Shown: positions 23,690-33,745 of the stretch, one piece after another
Layout: every line of letters starts with the position of its first letter
Numbering within the stretch: position 1 is the first letter of the stretch
Assembly: GCA_024305745.1 (NCBI GenBank)
Contig: JAHRBS010000008.1
Coordinates: 1,302,001 to 1,366,000 of the forward strand
Origin: Polyporus tsugae
Taxonomy: Eukaryota > Basidiomycota > Agaricomycetes > Polyporales > Polyporaceae
DNA: 64,000 nt
Direction of reading: 5' to 3'
Position numbers and translations under genes: made by a program
The notes under the pieces: model-generated
Told to the model about the DNA's origin: nothing
Seen by the model: the letters and a program-made list of their open reading frames with translations, nothing else
The model's database searches: none

Positions 23690-25180
23690 CTGCTTCTGCG
23701 TAAGTGGTCGCCGACCGTGACCCCGACGTCTCTCCTCACCTTTGTCGCTAGTATACGGACGCCAAACAGATCAACATTTCAGATGCATTCCTCGCCAACA
23801 TTGCCTCCAATCACAAGGATGAACTCTTCCCCACCGGAGTCTCCTCTCACCCCGATGGTCGGCGGCCCCCCAGCCTCGTCACTAGCGAGTCGGTCGGGGA
23901 GTTTCCGCTAAGGGCGTGTACCAGTCCCAGAAGCACGGTCTCTGGAACAAGAACGAGACTCCCGGCATGACCATATCGTCTGCACCTGCCTTGCGACCTG
24001 AATACCTCGAGTTCTCTGTCATCTAGCTCGGCGCGGGCCTCTACCACCTCGAAACGCAACCCTTTTTCGGCTCCGACCAGCTCCGTAGACTTTCCGTTCT
24101 AGGGCGTCGTCTAGTAGAATCCACACCGGAATACACTCCAAGCCTAAGACTGTGGAAGAGGCAGATGAACTGAGCCCTGCGAAGACTCGAACTACGGAGG
24201 AGGTCGCCTTCGAGGCTGCGGAACTGCAATGCTCTGCCTTTCCCTCACCCTGCATCGCGAGGGGTGTAACGCTCGCCGCTAGCACTGCGCGATCGCGGCT
24301 TGACCAGAAGGCAAAGAAGATGACACGGCGGCCAGGGACTGCTGCGAAGCCGCAGTTCACGGTCCCAGCAACATACCTCTGCAGAAGGCCCGGCTGTGCA
24401 CGGCGTATCGAGCACCAGCACAGCAGAAGCACCGGAGCCTCCTGCGAAGCCTACCGTAGTGCCTACTACGGTAGACGGAGACACGCAGGTACTAACGACC
24501 TCTCCGGGACAGCCGTCGCGGCCCGCGGAGTGTGCCTAGCTGCTCTATCTGCATGTGCTTAAGTCCGACGAGATATTTTCCAAGGTGCGGCCTCGTCTAC
24601 GACCGTATCGAGGCCCTCGGCGATGCTGCCCTTCTCAGGCCCACCGTCAAGTTCTACGAGGCCCAGCTCGACTCGCCCTTCAAGATTATACGCCCTTCAT
24701 CTGCGTCTTCGGACATGATGGTGCTACCCGAGAACGTGCGAACCGCGATTAACCTGGCGTACGCGAACATCCACATGTTCCAAAGGGCGCAAAGCGGGGA
24801 GACGACGCTCAAGGTCGACTCGGAGACTATGCCCAGTGTCGTCTACTCACGCTCTGCCTACCCCATTGCAAGCGTCGGCCTCTATGTTCTTGGCGGTACG
24901 TGACGGCGATCCTCACCTCAACCACACTCATGCTCAGCATCCCTGCTTAGGTCGTGGACTGCAGGGAGATGGCGCTCTCGACTCCGGCGCGTCCGGACGG
25001 AAGTGTTCGATCTCCCGAGTCATTTATGTCGCCAAGCTCGTCGGGGCGTCGCTATCCTCAAGGCAGAGCACACAGGCTGTGGGCGCGCCCGCCTACGGCA
25101 CCGAGACCATACGACAATCTCTTCACCCCGGGCGGATAGTGAAGTGGCCGACGCAGCCAGATATGTATGGGGGGGCAGCT
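23690..25180 (+). pseudogene. HIS4: Decayed HIS4 (histidine biosynthesis trifunctional protein)
   Basis: Remains of the fungal fusion of phosphoribosyl-AMP cyclohydrolase, phosphoribosyl-ATP pyrophosphatase and histidinol dehydrogenase, in the usual order. Near 23770-23900: INISDAFLANIASNHKDELF. Near 23920: GVYQSQKHGLWNKNET (cyclohydrolase region). Near 24150-24250: EEADELSPAKTRTTEEVAFE (pyrophosphatase region). Near 24540-24900: KSDEIFSKV, DRIEALGDAALL, MMVLPENVRTAINLAYANIH, then VGLYVLGGT (histidinol dehydrogenase). Near 24910-25110: SIPA, PARPDGS, VIYVAKLVGAS, QAVGAPAYGTET. The pieces change frame repeatedly and contain stops, and the catalytic C-terminal half of the dehydrogenase is missing. 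It is not functional. Whether an intact copy exists elsewhere cannot be seen from here. Confidence 0.85.
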
Positions 25181-25747
25181 GCATAACGCCTCTTGAGGTA
25201 TGGCAGTCAGTCGAACCATCAACCTTGGAATATCTATTGCTCAATCTTCTCGCGGTATGTCTCATAATACTAGTACCGGATATTTGTCTCTAACTGTTGC
25301 TCCAATTTCACGTAGTCGCCGTCAGTACGCCGAGAATGTGCGCCACAGATCTGTCTGGGAAAACTCAGGATTCCCATGGACATCACGTCGGCGTTTTCAG
25401 ATAAGGAAGAACTGCTGTTCGAACCAGCCTCAGACAGCGCAGGCGCTCGACCGACGGAGCCATAGTACGGCTGCACTGCGCGACGGTAGAGTCGGCAGGT
25501 AAAAATTCCCGGAGATGGCAACGTTGTGCACGCAATGCTGATACAAGTTTTCCATTTCACGCAACTTCTCCTTCTACTCGCCTTCCGACAGTTCGATTTC
25601 GAGCGCAATCCGATATGCCCGTGGGGTCTTCCATGATACCCTGAGAGCAATAGGCGTATAAATATGCCCATCCCCCACCGTGAGTCTCGACGGGGACGAC
25701 TCAGCAGCGTGCTTCCTGTGCACCTGTCAACGATCGCCAAATTTCAG

Positions 25748-26200
25748 ATGCTAGTGGAAGACATTCAAGCATTTGCACTCGCCTGCGTAGTGGTAGTTAC
25801 TACTGTCTATGCCGTACGATGGTACCTCGATCCGGTCAGTACACGACCCTCTTCCCACCACTAGTCATATCCGCTGAGTACACAGTACAGATAAACGAGC
25901 CCTTCGTTCCCGGGTCTGTCTTTCTTTGCCGTAATGTGCACTCCACCGCGCGACTACAGGGAGGTCCTTGAGGAAGACTACAGAAAGGCACGTCGTCTTT
26001 GTTACTGGGCCGGCTCTGTAGTGGCTGCTGATGCCGTGCGATGCTTCGTTTCAGCACCCGGACTCAGCGTTCAAGGTTCGCCGGCTGTGCCAGTGGTTGG
26101 TTTGTCGTCTCGGGGCGACGCATGCCAGTCGAGGATCTCAGGAAGCGATCGGAGCAGTCTCTCAGATCTGTGTGAGAGGCGAGGAGTCTCAGGATCTTGG
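25748..26200 (+). pseudogene. Decayed cytochrome P450-like N-terminal fragment
   Basis: The reading from 25748 (MLVEDIQAFALACVVVVTTV) is a membrane anchor followed by YAVRWYLDP. Another frame near 25930 gives REVLEEDYRKARRL, then VVAADAVRCFVSAPGLSVQ. This order and spacing resemble the N-terminal part of basidiomycete P450s (anchor, long helix, then the region before helix B). It needs several frame changes and has no oxygen-binding or haem-binding motif, so it is a relic. The assignment rests on weak patterns. Confidence 0.4.
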
Positions 26201-27317
26201 ATAGTGCTGCCAGTGATATTCACGTTCTTGGTATAGAATCTAGATGACCCCGGTCGGTATGAGAGAGGAAGAGACTCTAGCCACGAGTGTCGAGCTGTAC
26301 TACAGCTACCGGGCCCCTTCGACGTATTGACAAACCCATGCGCGTAAAACTCGGGCAAAGTCCCTATTTGCTACCGACGAGCTCTCATTTACAGCATCCG
26401 AGTCCTACGACCTCTACGTCGGCTGTGTGACTCTCGCCCGCTTCATCGTCGCTCAGAACCCCGGTCTTCAACGCCCTCTACCTGAAGCTTCATACTCTCC
26501 CTGTACCACTTCCTCCCGAAGACGTTCCACAATGTTTCGCGCCGTCCGGGCTTGGCTAGCTCCCCAGGACACGCACTTCTCGCCTTCGCGGAGAAACATG
26601 GCTGGGATTGCGAAGCCGCACAGCGCGGCGACCTGAAGGTGTGTGAAGGAGGCAAGGCGGTATAACAGGGAGACAACCGCGAAATCCATTGCGACTCCTT
26701 TAGGGCCGGCGGGGAAGAGCAACGGACATCAGGTCTGAAAGCGCTAGAGACACTAGAGGTACAGTAGTCCAGTCCAGTCTTCTTGTAGTACGCAATCCGC
26801 TTCCATCTTGCCTTTATGCTCGCGTATGAGCCGTCTATCTAGTTGTCTAGCCTGGGTAAGTTACGTTATACAAGCAACCACCCTGTCCTCGAGCTCATGT
26901 GGCCATTGGCCCGGGTCAATAAGGAGGAACTTGGCTTAGCAGCGGCGGAGCTCGAGGTGTTTATGCGCTGACGGGAGAGGCAGGAGCGTTACACAGGCTA
27001 AATGATTGTTCATCAACGGCTGTACTACTACCATGTAGTTTCCGGAAACGAAGAGTGGCAAATATGGCCATGTGAGGGAGGAACATTCATGGCCGAGACG
27101 CAGAACATCATGACTGCATGCGAGTAACTGAGTACATCTGGATCTGAGGACGGACGATCAGTTGATGGAGGCCATTTATGTGCCCCGTTCGTTATTTGAA
27201 AGTGCTTGCATTCATAAGTACATCTCTGAACGGCTTGTCTCCATGACGTTGATCTGAACGGCAACGTATCAATTCTTTCGAACAAGTGGGACATAGCCTA
27301 ACTAAACTACAGTCGGA
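26201..27317. other. Decayed, gene-free stretch
   Basis: No intact gene. Around 26390-26690 broken plus-strand frames give protein-like pieces (YDLYVGCVTLARFIVAQNP, FAEKHGWDCEAAQRGDLK) in different frames. This suggests another unidentified relic. The remainder is the 3' flank of the reductase gene. Confidence 0.4.
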
Positions 27318-28575
27318 TTAGCACCATCCCTTCTGCTTGAAATCCTCAATCATGAAAGCTGCGGTCGCTTCCATGTCGTGATACTGGATACCCAAGACCT
27401 CGCGGGACTTGGTGTTGTCGATTTGCACGTCGTGGACGACGTTCGAGAAATCCTCATCCTCGACTGCATCCTCAGGCTTCGACTTCCCCATGAGACGATG
27501 AGCAATGCCCACTGTAAGATCGGCAGGTGAGATGGTTGAATGTACATCGTCAAGGCATGCGGAAAGATCACATACCCCACTGCCTCCAGACGAGAGGAGC
27601 GGTGCAGATAGTGAAACGCTCCCCACCAGCCTCAGGCTTGGTAAGAGCGAGGCGTGTGGCTACGGCGAGGTCGCGGACGTCCGTCCATCCACTGCACAGG
27701 ACAAATCACGCGTCAGCACAGAGCCGTAGTGCACCCGTCTCCTACGACGGTCGAATGAACAGACGAAGACATACGATTTGATCCATGCAATCATCTTAGC
27801 GTCCTCCTTGACAAGGATATGGTACCACATCCCCACCGAGTAACTGAGGTCTTTCGGCGACCGCACGCCCAACGCAGGCCCGAAGACCACCGACGGGCAC
27901 AGCGTGACCAAGTCCCACCCGATCGTACCACTTTCCCTCCCGTCGAGGAATAGGTCCCAGGCAGCGCGCTCGGCCAGCACCTTGCTCGCCGAATACGTCG
28001 CCCCCTGGGACGCCGCCATGCCTTTCTCGCGGACCTCGGCGACGGCCCTGTCGTTCCAGTCCGCCTCGGTGAATATCACGGACATCGGGCGGGTGGGGTC
28101 GACGACCGCGGCGATGGAGGAGAGGACGACGATGCGCTTGACGGAGGACCCTGGAAGGCTCGCGCTTTGCATGATGCTGGTCGTCCCTTGGACAGCGGGG
28201 CCGATGAACTCCTGCGGGTCGGGTACAGTGACGTGCACTGGGGAGGCGGTGTGGATGATCGCGTCAACGTCTTTGACGGCTTCGTCGAAGGCGTTTTTCT
28301 ACAGCGTCGTCGGTTTGTGGTTAATGACTTTGCACTATGGACACCCCGCACAGGGGAAGATTAACGTTACTTACCTCTTGGATATCCTGGACGACGATGG
28401 ACTCGAGACGATCGTCATGAGCAGCGAGGACTTCTCGCAGTCCCTCTACCTTTTCGGCAGAACGGACCACGGCTCTGACGGAGAAACCGTGTTCGAGGAG
28501 ATCCTTGATGATCCAGCTGGCGATGAAGCCGTTTGCGCCGGTGACAAGCACCTTTCCGGAGGTGGCGGTAGGCAT
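27318..28575 (-). CDS. NAD(P)-dependent extended SDR reductase (GRE2/dihydroflavonol reductase-like)
   Basis: Probably a cytosolic NADPH-dependent carbonyl reductase. Relatives reduce methylglyoxal, other ketones or aldehydes. Exons are 28375..28575, 27775..28298, 27576..27691 and 27318..27511 (introns of 76, 83 and 64 nt), giving 344 residues. The Rossmann motif TGANGFIASWI lies at the N-terminus. NAFDEAVKDVDAIIHTASPV, VVLSSIAAV and the catalytic YSASK (Tyr-x-x-x-Lys) follow. FGPAL and SGWTDVRDLA are typical of the extended SDR family. Substrate cannot be told from the sequence. It is divergent from the RAM2 gene. Confidence 0.9.
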
Positions 28576-29368
28576 TGTGTTCGGGTCGGCAGCGCTCTTC
28601 TAGCAGCAGGCGATCATTGTTTATATAAGTAATGAGAACTGGGGTCTGATACAATTGGACAAACGGTACTTACTACCTGGTACCGCTGAAAAAACAAGTA
28701 TGATCAGCGTACTCACTGTCAGCTTTGCCAGGACGGCGTTCTGCGCATTACAACTTGCGCTAGTACCTCCTCATTTGAAATTGAAGACGGCGACTCGGAA
28801 GAGTTGTTTAACATGCCTACATACTGTCGAGCAAACTTCTGCGTCACAGGAAAGTATTTCCTAATGGGCAAGGAAACCCCTCGTGTAATTTCTTCGCAAT
28901 GTCGGTGCTAATATTACTGCGGAGTTCAACGTTCAGTAATGGCATGCGTGCGATCGCGGGAGTGCTAGCATTGACAAACATCCCCGAAATATCGTGATGC
29001 GTAAAATAGGGCTAAACCCAAGCTATTGGAGTAACGATGGTGAGAAGCAAGAGGAACTGGGAGTGCTGAAGTACTCACAGACTGACACTAGTCCGGGAAC
29101 GTTGCTCCTGCCAGTACCACTGGCGACAGACGTACTCCCCTCATCTGTACTGTTCATGTACATTAGCCTGACATATTAAACCTCCCGTAAAACTTGAAAA
29201 CCAGGGCCTTGGGCCCTCGTTGAAAGGGGTTGAGGAGTTCGACTGTGGCGGCAAAAGGGGAGGAGACAGCTGGAGGCAGGCGCCCCGGGGGGAATGACGC
29301 CTTTGCGCCGCGTCTGCCACGCGCTCGACACCCTCAGACACCCTCATCACCCACCACCATCTCACTCA
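28576..29368. other. Divergent intergenic region, SDR gene and RAM2
   Basis: About 790 nt between two divergent starts. No recognisable coding frame. It presumably contains both promoters. Confidence 0.5.
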
Positions 29369-30583
29369 ATGTCAGACCTGCTGGCAGACGACCCGGAGTG
29401 GGCGGACGTCGTCCCAATACGCCAATATGAGAACGTGAACCCGATCGCGCCTATCTTCTACACCGAGGAGTGTCCGTGCGGACCCAGTCCCAATCAGCTC
29501 ACCTATCCACGTTGACACCCACCCGCAGACAAGGATGCGACGGACTACTTCCGCGGGGTCGTCAAGACCGGGGAGATGAGCGAGCGCGTGCTTAAGCTCA
29601 CGGAGCGAGTGATACGGATGAACCCTGCGCACTACACGGCCTGGTGAGCACCCCCTCACGATCATGCACCGCTCGTCCACCCCACCTATACCCCCCCGCA
29701 ACCTAAGGCAGCATCGATACAAGACCGTCATCGCGCTGACGATCCCGCTCGAGGAGGAGCTCGCACGCATGGACGAGATCGCGACGACGTTCCTCAAGAC
29801 GTACCAGGTATGGCACCACCGCCGGTTGCTCCTCACCGCCCTCAACTCCGTCGACGCCGCCGCCCGTGAGCTCGTCTTCCTCATGAGCGTCCTCGTGCAT
29901 GACGCCAAGAACTACCACACCTGGTCCTTCCGCCAGTGGATCCTCGCCCACTTCAACGACGAGACCCACCTCTGGCGTGGCGAGCGCCCCTACGTCGAGC
30001 GGCTCCTCGAGGACGACGTCCGGAACAACTCGGCGTGGCACCACCGCTTCTTCGTCGTCTTCCCCAGCGGGGTGCGGGCGGGCGACGAGGACCGTGAGCG
30101 GGTGCTGAGGCGGGAGCTGGCGTTTGCGAAGGAGAAGATCGCGCTCGCGCCGAACAACCCATCCGCGTGGAACTACCTTCGCGGCGCACTCGAGCACACG
30201 AACACGCCCTTCGCGACCGTCGCTGCCTTCGTCGAGCCGTACGCGGCTTCTGAGACCCCGGCGCCGGATGTGGTCGACCTCGACAATCCGCTCCCGTCAC
30301 CCGGCGCGCAGCTGCCCTGCGTGGCGGCGCTCGAGTTCCTTGCGGACATCTACGAGAAGGAGGGCGGCGAGAAGATAGCAAAGGCTGTTGAGGTATGTGG
30401 CAGCCTGTCTGGCTCAAACGCGTGGCTAATCGGCCGTGCGAAGATCTGGAAGACGTTGGCGAACGAGAAGGACACGATGCGAAAGAAGTCCGTGCGTTTT
30501 CTGTTGTCGTCGCCGATGGGGTCTGATCGTCGTGTCTCAGATACTGGGAATATCGCATCCGCGATGCGTTGCAGAATGCGTAG
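29369..30583 (+). CDS. RAM2: Protein farnesyl/geranylgeranyltransferase type I alpha subunit
   Basis: The shared alpha subunit of the two CaaX protein prenyltransferases, which lipidate Ras, Rho and a-type pheromone precursors in the cytosol. Exons are 29369..29471, 29529..29643, 29708..30392, 30444..30487 and 30541..30583, giving 329 residues, near the length of yeast Ram2. Prenyltransferase alpha repeats are visible: NPAHYTAWQHRYKT, TYQVWHHRRLLL, NYHTWSFRQWIL, NNSAWHHRFFVV and NPSAWNYLRGAL, each with the Trp core. Splicing restores FYTEEYKDATDYFRG at the start and KKYWEYRIRDALQNA at the end. The start at MSDLLADDPEW is preferred over an upstream in-frame ATG at 29294. Confidence 0.94.
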
Positions 30584-31112
30584 CCTCGATTGCGAGGATG
30601 TACGAGTGTCGGGAAGAAGTTTTACGGTTGTATTGAGCTCATCACCGAGACTTGTGTACAGTCACGCAGAAGGATATAAAGTGTTTCATGTATTCTAGGA
30701 CGGGACCTACGGTGATATCCAGCAGCAAACTCTGCCACACTGCCAATCCGAGACAAACCACCGAGGCTATGCAGCATCGGTATGTTTTTCTCATCCCCCC
30801 ATGTTTGCCCACACGCGGTAATAGCTCGAACTCCCTGGGTCGAATCATCCTCTCCGTGCGTACATTTACTCCCTTCGGCATTCTGGTACACGGCTGAAAA
30901 AGATACCTTATGCCCTAGCTTCACACTATTTTCCCACTTGAACAGAAGTGTTGCATATGCATATCCTGAAGTGCCTTAGTAGTAGTACAATATCGAGCTT
31001 AGCGAAAAAAATTTACAGCCTATGATACATGATACTTCGGTTCTCCCGTTTGCCTTCCTGATTTCCCCACCACAATTCGTGCCACCCGCACCAGTCCCTT
31101 ACGCACAGCTAG
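30584..31112. other. Convergent 3' flanks of RAM2 and PCMT
   Basis: About 530 nt between two converging stop codons. No recognisable gene. AT-rich tracts near 30990-31030 may serve in polyadenylation. Confidence 0.45.
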
Positions 31113-32145
31113 TCACACCTGCTTGTCGCGGTCCGTGAGGGGCACATACTGAGAAACAAGGCACAAGTTAGCTGAGACATGATGCCGGAAATGCGAAGCT
31201 TGAATGGGACGGTACCATCACGTCGAGAAGCGGGATCTCTGTCACCCGTCCATGCTCGTCCTTGTCGACCTGCATGATCTGCTGTGAGTACACTCCGACG
31301 GGGATGAACATCCGTCCCGGCCGGGCAAGCTGTTCGACCAGGGACGCAGGAAGTGCCGGCGCGGCTGCCCCAACGTGGATCGCGTCGAACGGGCCCTCCT
31401 CGGGGACGCCTGCAACATTAGCCTTACTCAGCACTCATGCACCTTTCACCCCATGAATGTTTCAGCACACCACTCACCCTTCCTGCCGTCTCCCGCGACC
31501 ATCCTGATCCTGCCCTGCTCGATAGCCTCCCCCAGGCCGTCCCCGCGGAGATTCTCGAGCGACCAGTCGACGAGCTGCGGGATGTGGTCGATCCCGACGA
31601 CCCTGCTCTCCGCGCTCCTCGGGTCGGCGGGGTCCTGGAGCAGCTGGTAGAGCACGGCGCAGAGGTACCCCGAGCCGGACCCGACGTCGAGCACGCGCGC
31701 CCCCGGCTTGAGGAACGGCAGGAGGTTCTCCGTCGCATGGGCGTGCTGGCGGGCAGCCGAAACTCTCAGTCAGTCGCGAGCCAGACGAAAAATCGCAGGT
31801 GGGACGAGACACACCATGTGGGGCGCGGATATCGTCGCGCCGTGTCCGATTGGCCTGCGGGGGAGATTGTGAGCCGATGAGCACCCGGAGAGGGACCGGA
31901 CCGCGTACGCACTGGGGCGAGTCCTGATACGCCGCGCCCTTTTGTAGGACGTAGCAGGCGCGGTCGACGGTGCTCATCGCCTGGAAGCATTGTACAGTGA
32001 GGGGGTCTGTTTAAACGCGCTGGGGAAGTGGTATTTGCTCATACTGAGCACTCACCGCAACGACGCGATCGGAATTGATGATCCCGGCTCTTGACATGTT
32101 GTGGATGAGTTGTGTGTTGGATGCCCCACTACACCTCCAGGCCAT
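31113..32145 (-). CDS. PCM1: Protein-L-isoaspartate O-methyltransferase
   Basis: Methylates isoaspartyl residues formed in ageing proteins, using S-adenosylmethionine, so they can return to aspartate. Cytosolic repair enzyme. Exons are 32056..32145, 31913..31980, 31815..31854, 31478..31745, 31216..31409 and 31113..31148, giving 231 residues, the usual length. The N-terminus MAWRCSGASNTQLIHNM is typical. The AdoMet motif is VLDVGSGSGYLCAVL. IGHGATISAPHMHA and EEGPFDAIHVGAAAP are family blocks. It starts 346 nt from a divergent gene, so they may share a promoter. The symbol is the generic family name. Confidence 0.95.
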
Positions 32146-32491
32146 GACTGAACAATAGAGGAGATATGATAGCCTGAAGTTGAATATGTGTCTTTGAATG
32201 AGCATGCAATGAGGAAAGACGTAGTACTGTAGAGATGAGGAAGCAGCAGTGGCGCCCGCAGTACTAATAAACGACGTCATAGTACACAACCCGGCGCTTC
32301 AAGACGGACGTAATGCGTCCCTCCCGAACCAAGGATTTCGTTCTGAGCACCCACAACACATCTGAGCTGGCATAACAAAAACAAATCAACGCCTCTCGTC
32401 GTGCGCCTTCCGCAATGACCTGGTGTCAACTTGGCAACTGCTCATCATCGTCGAACTTGTACCAGACACTACCACTCTTCCCACCGTGACA

Positions 32492-33745
32492 ATGGCTACA
32501 AATGTACAGCCACCAAATATCACCAAGTTTCTGCAGGCCATGAAGTCCGTCTACGGCCCCATCGATGCCCTCTCGCCCGCCGACGCCACATCTTGGACGC
32601 CACCCCCCCTAGCAGAGGGGCACCGGGGCCGTTACCTCTGGACCGATGCCTTCGGCGTGCTCAACCTCCTCACGCTCAGCACCCTCGCCTCCTCCGAAGC
32701 GGCACGCCTCACGTACACGACGCTCGCCGCGCGCCTCATCGCCGCCGTGCACGACACGCTAGGCCGCACGCGCGACGGCCAGCGACGCCTGCCCGGCGCG
32801 TCGGACGCACACCCGCTCGCGGGCGGGCTGCGGATCGGGAAGGAGGCGGACGAGGACGACCCGGGCGGCGATCGCGACGGGCAGTACCACCACTACCTCA
32901 CGCTGTGGATGTTTGCGCTGAACCGCATGGCGCGCGCGTCTGGGGAGCGGGGGTACAACGACCTCGCGCGCGCGGTGCACCCTGCGTTCGTGCGCGACCG
33001 CGAGGCGCCGCGCCCAAGGATGTGCTGGAAGACGAGCGTGGACCTAAGCCGGGCGGTCGTAAGCTCCGAGGGGAACCTCGACCCGATCGACGGCTACGTC
33101 GTGTTCAGTCTCCTCCAGCGGGACCACGAGGGCGAGGGGGGTGTGGGGGTGCTGGAGCGGGAGGTCGGGGAGTACAGGAGGATCCTGGAGACCAAGTGGC
33201 GAGGGTACGGCTCGGACGACCCGCTCGACCTTGGGATGACCATGTGGACCGCACATTGGTTCGACGGGAGGGAGGAATGGGCTACGGAACTGTCGAAGCG
33301 GGCCCTCGTCTGTCTCCGTAAGCGTTCGCTGCTTCTCGCCGTAGCTCTTCGTCAGTGACGCGGTTCTTTTAGGCGCACTCATTGAAGAGCAGAAGTACTT
33401 CGACGCGCCGACGCGATTCCGTCTGGCCTTCCGGGAGTTCGGCACCTGCCTTGGGGTCCGGTGCCACCGTTCCACTGCAGCCGAGGACGCCGCAGCTGAG
33501 AAGGAGAAGGCATATTGGGATCAATTTGTCGAGAAGGTGACCACGACGTGGGGGCCGAACCTCGAGAAGCAGCCTCCTGCGGTCAAACTCAAACTCCAGT
33601 CCATTACGATGGTCATGTACGCGGCTGCGCTCGTTCCTGGCGGTAAGGGTCCTCCTGCGGCGGCTTTGTGGTATGGATATCGTCATGCTCATCTAGACCT
33701 CATTTTACAGCGTTTACGCAAGGCTTCTTCGGCGAGGAACTGTAG
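32492..33745 (+). CDS. Conserved fungal protein of unknown function
   Basis: I recognise the pattern as a conserved fungal hypothetical but cannot name a Pfam family. Exons are 32492..33317, 33373..33642 and 33711..33745 (introns of 55 and 68 nt), giving 376 residues with phases closing. Notable blocks: GRYLWTDAFGVLNLLTL, HPLAGGLRIGKE, GQYHHYLTLWMFALNRM, DGYVVFSLLQ and DLGMTMWTAHWFDG. The many aromatic and helix-forming blocks resemble an alpha/alpha-barrel fold as in six-hairpin glycosidases, but that is inference. No signal peptide. The start MATNVQPPN (32492) is preferred over an in-frame ATG at 32423. Confidence 0.8.
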
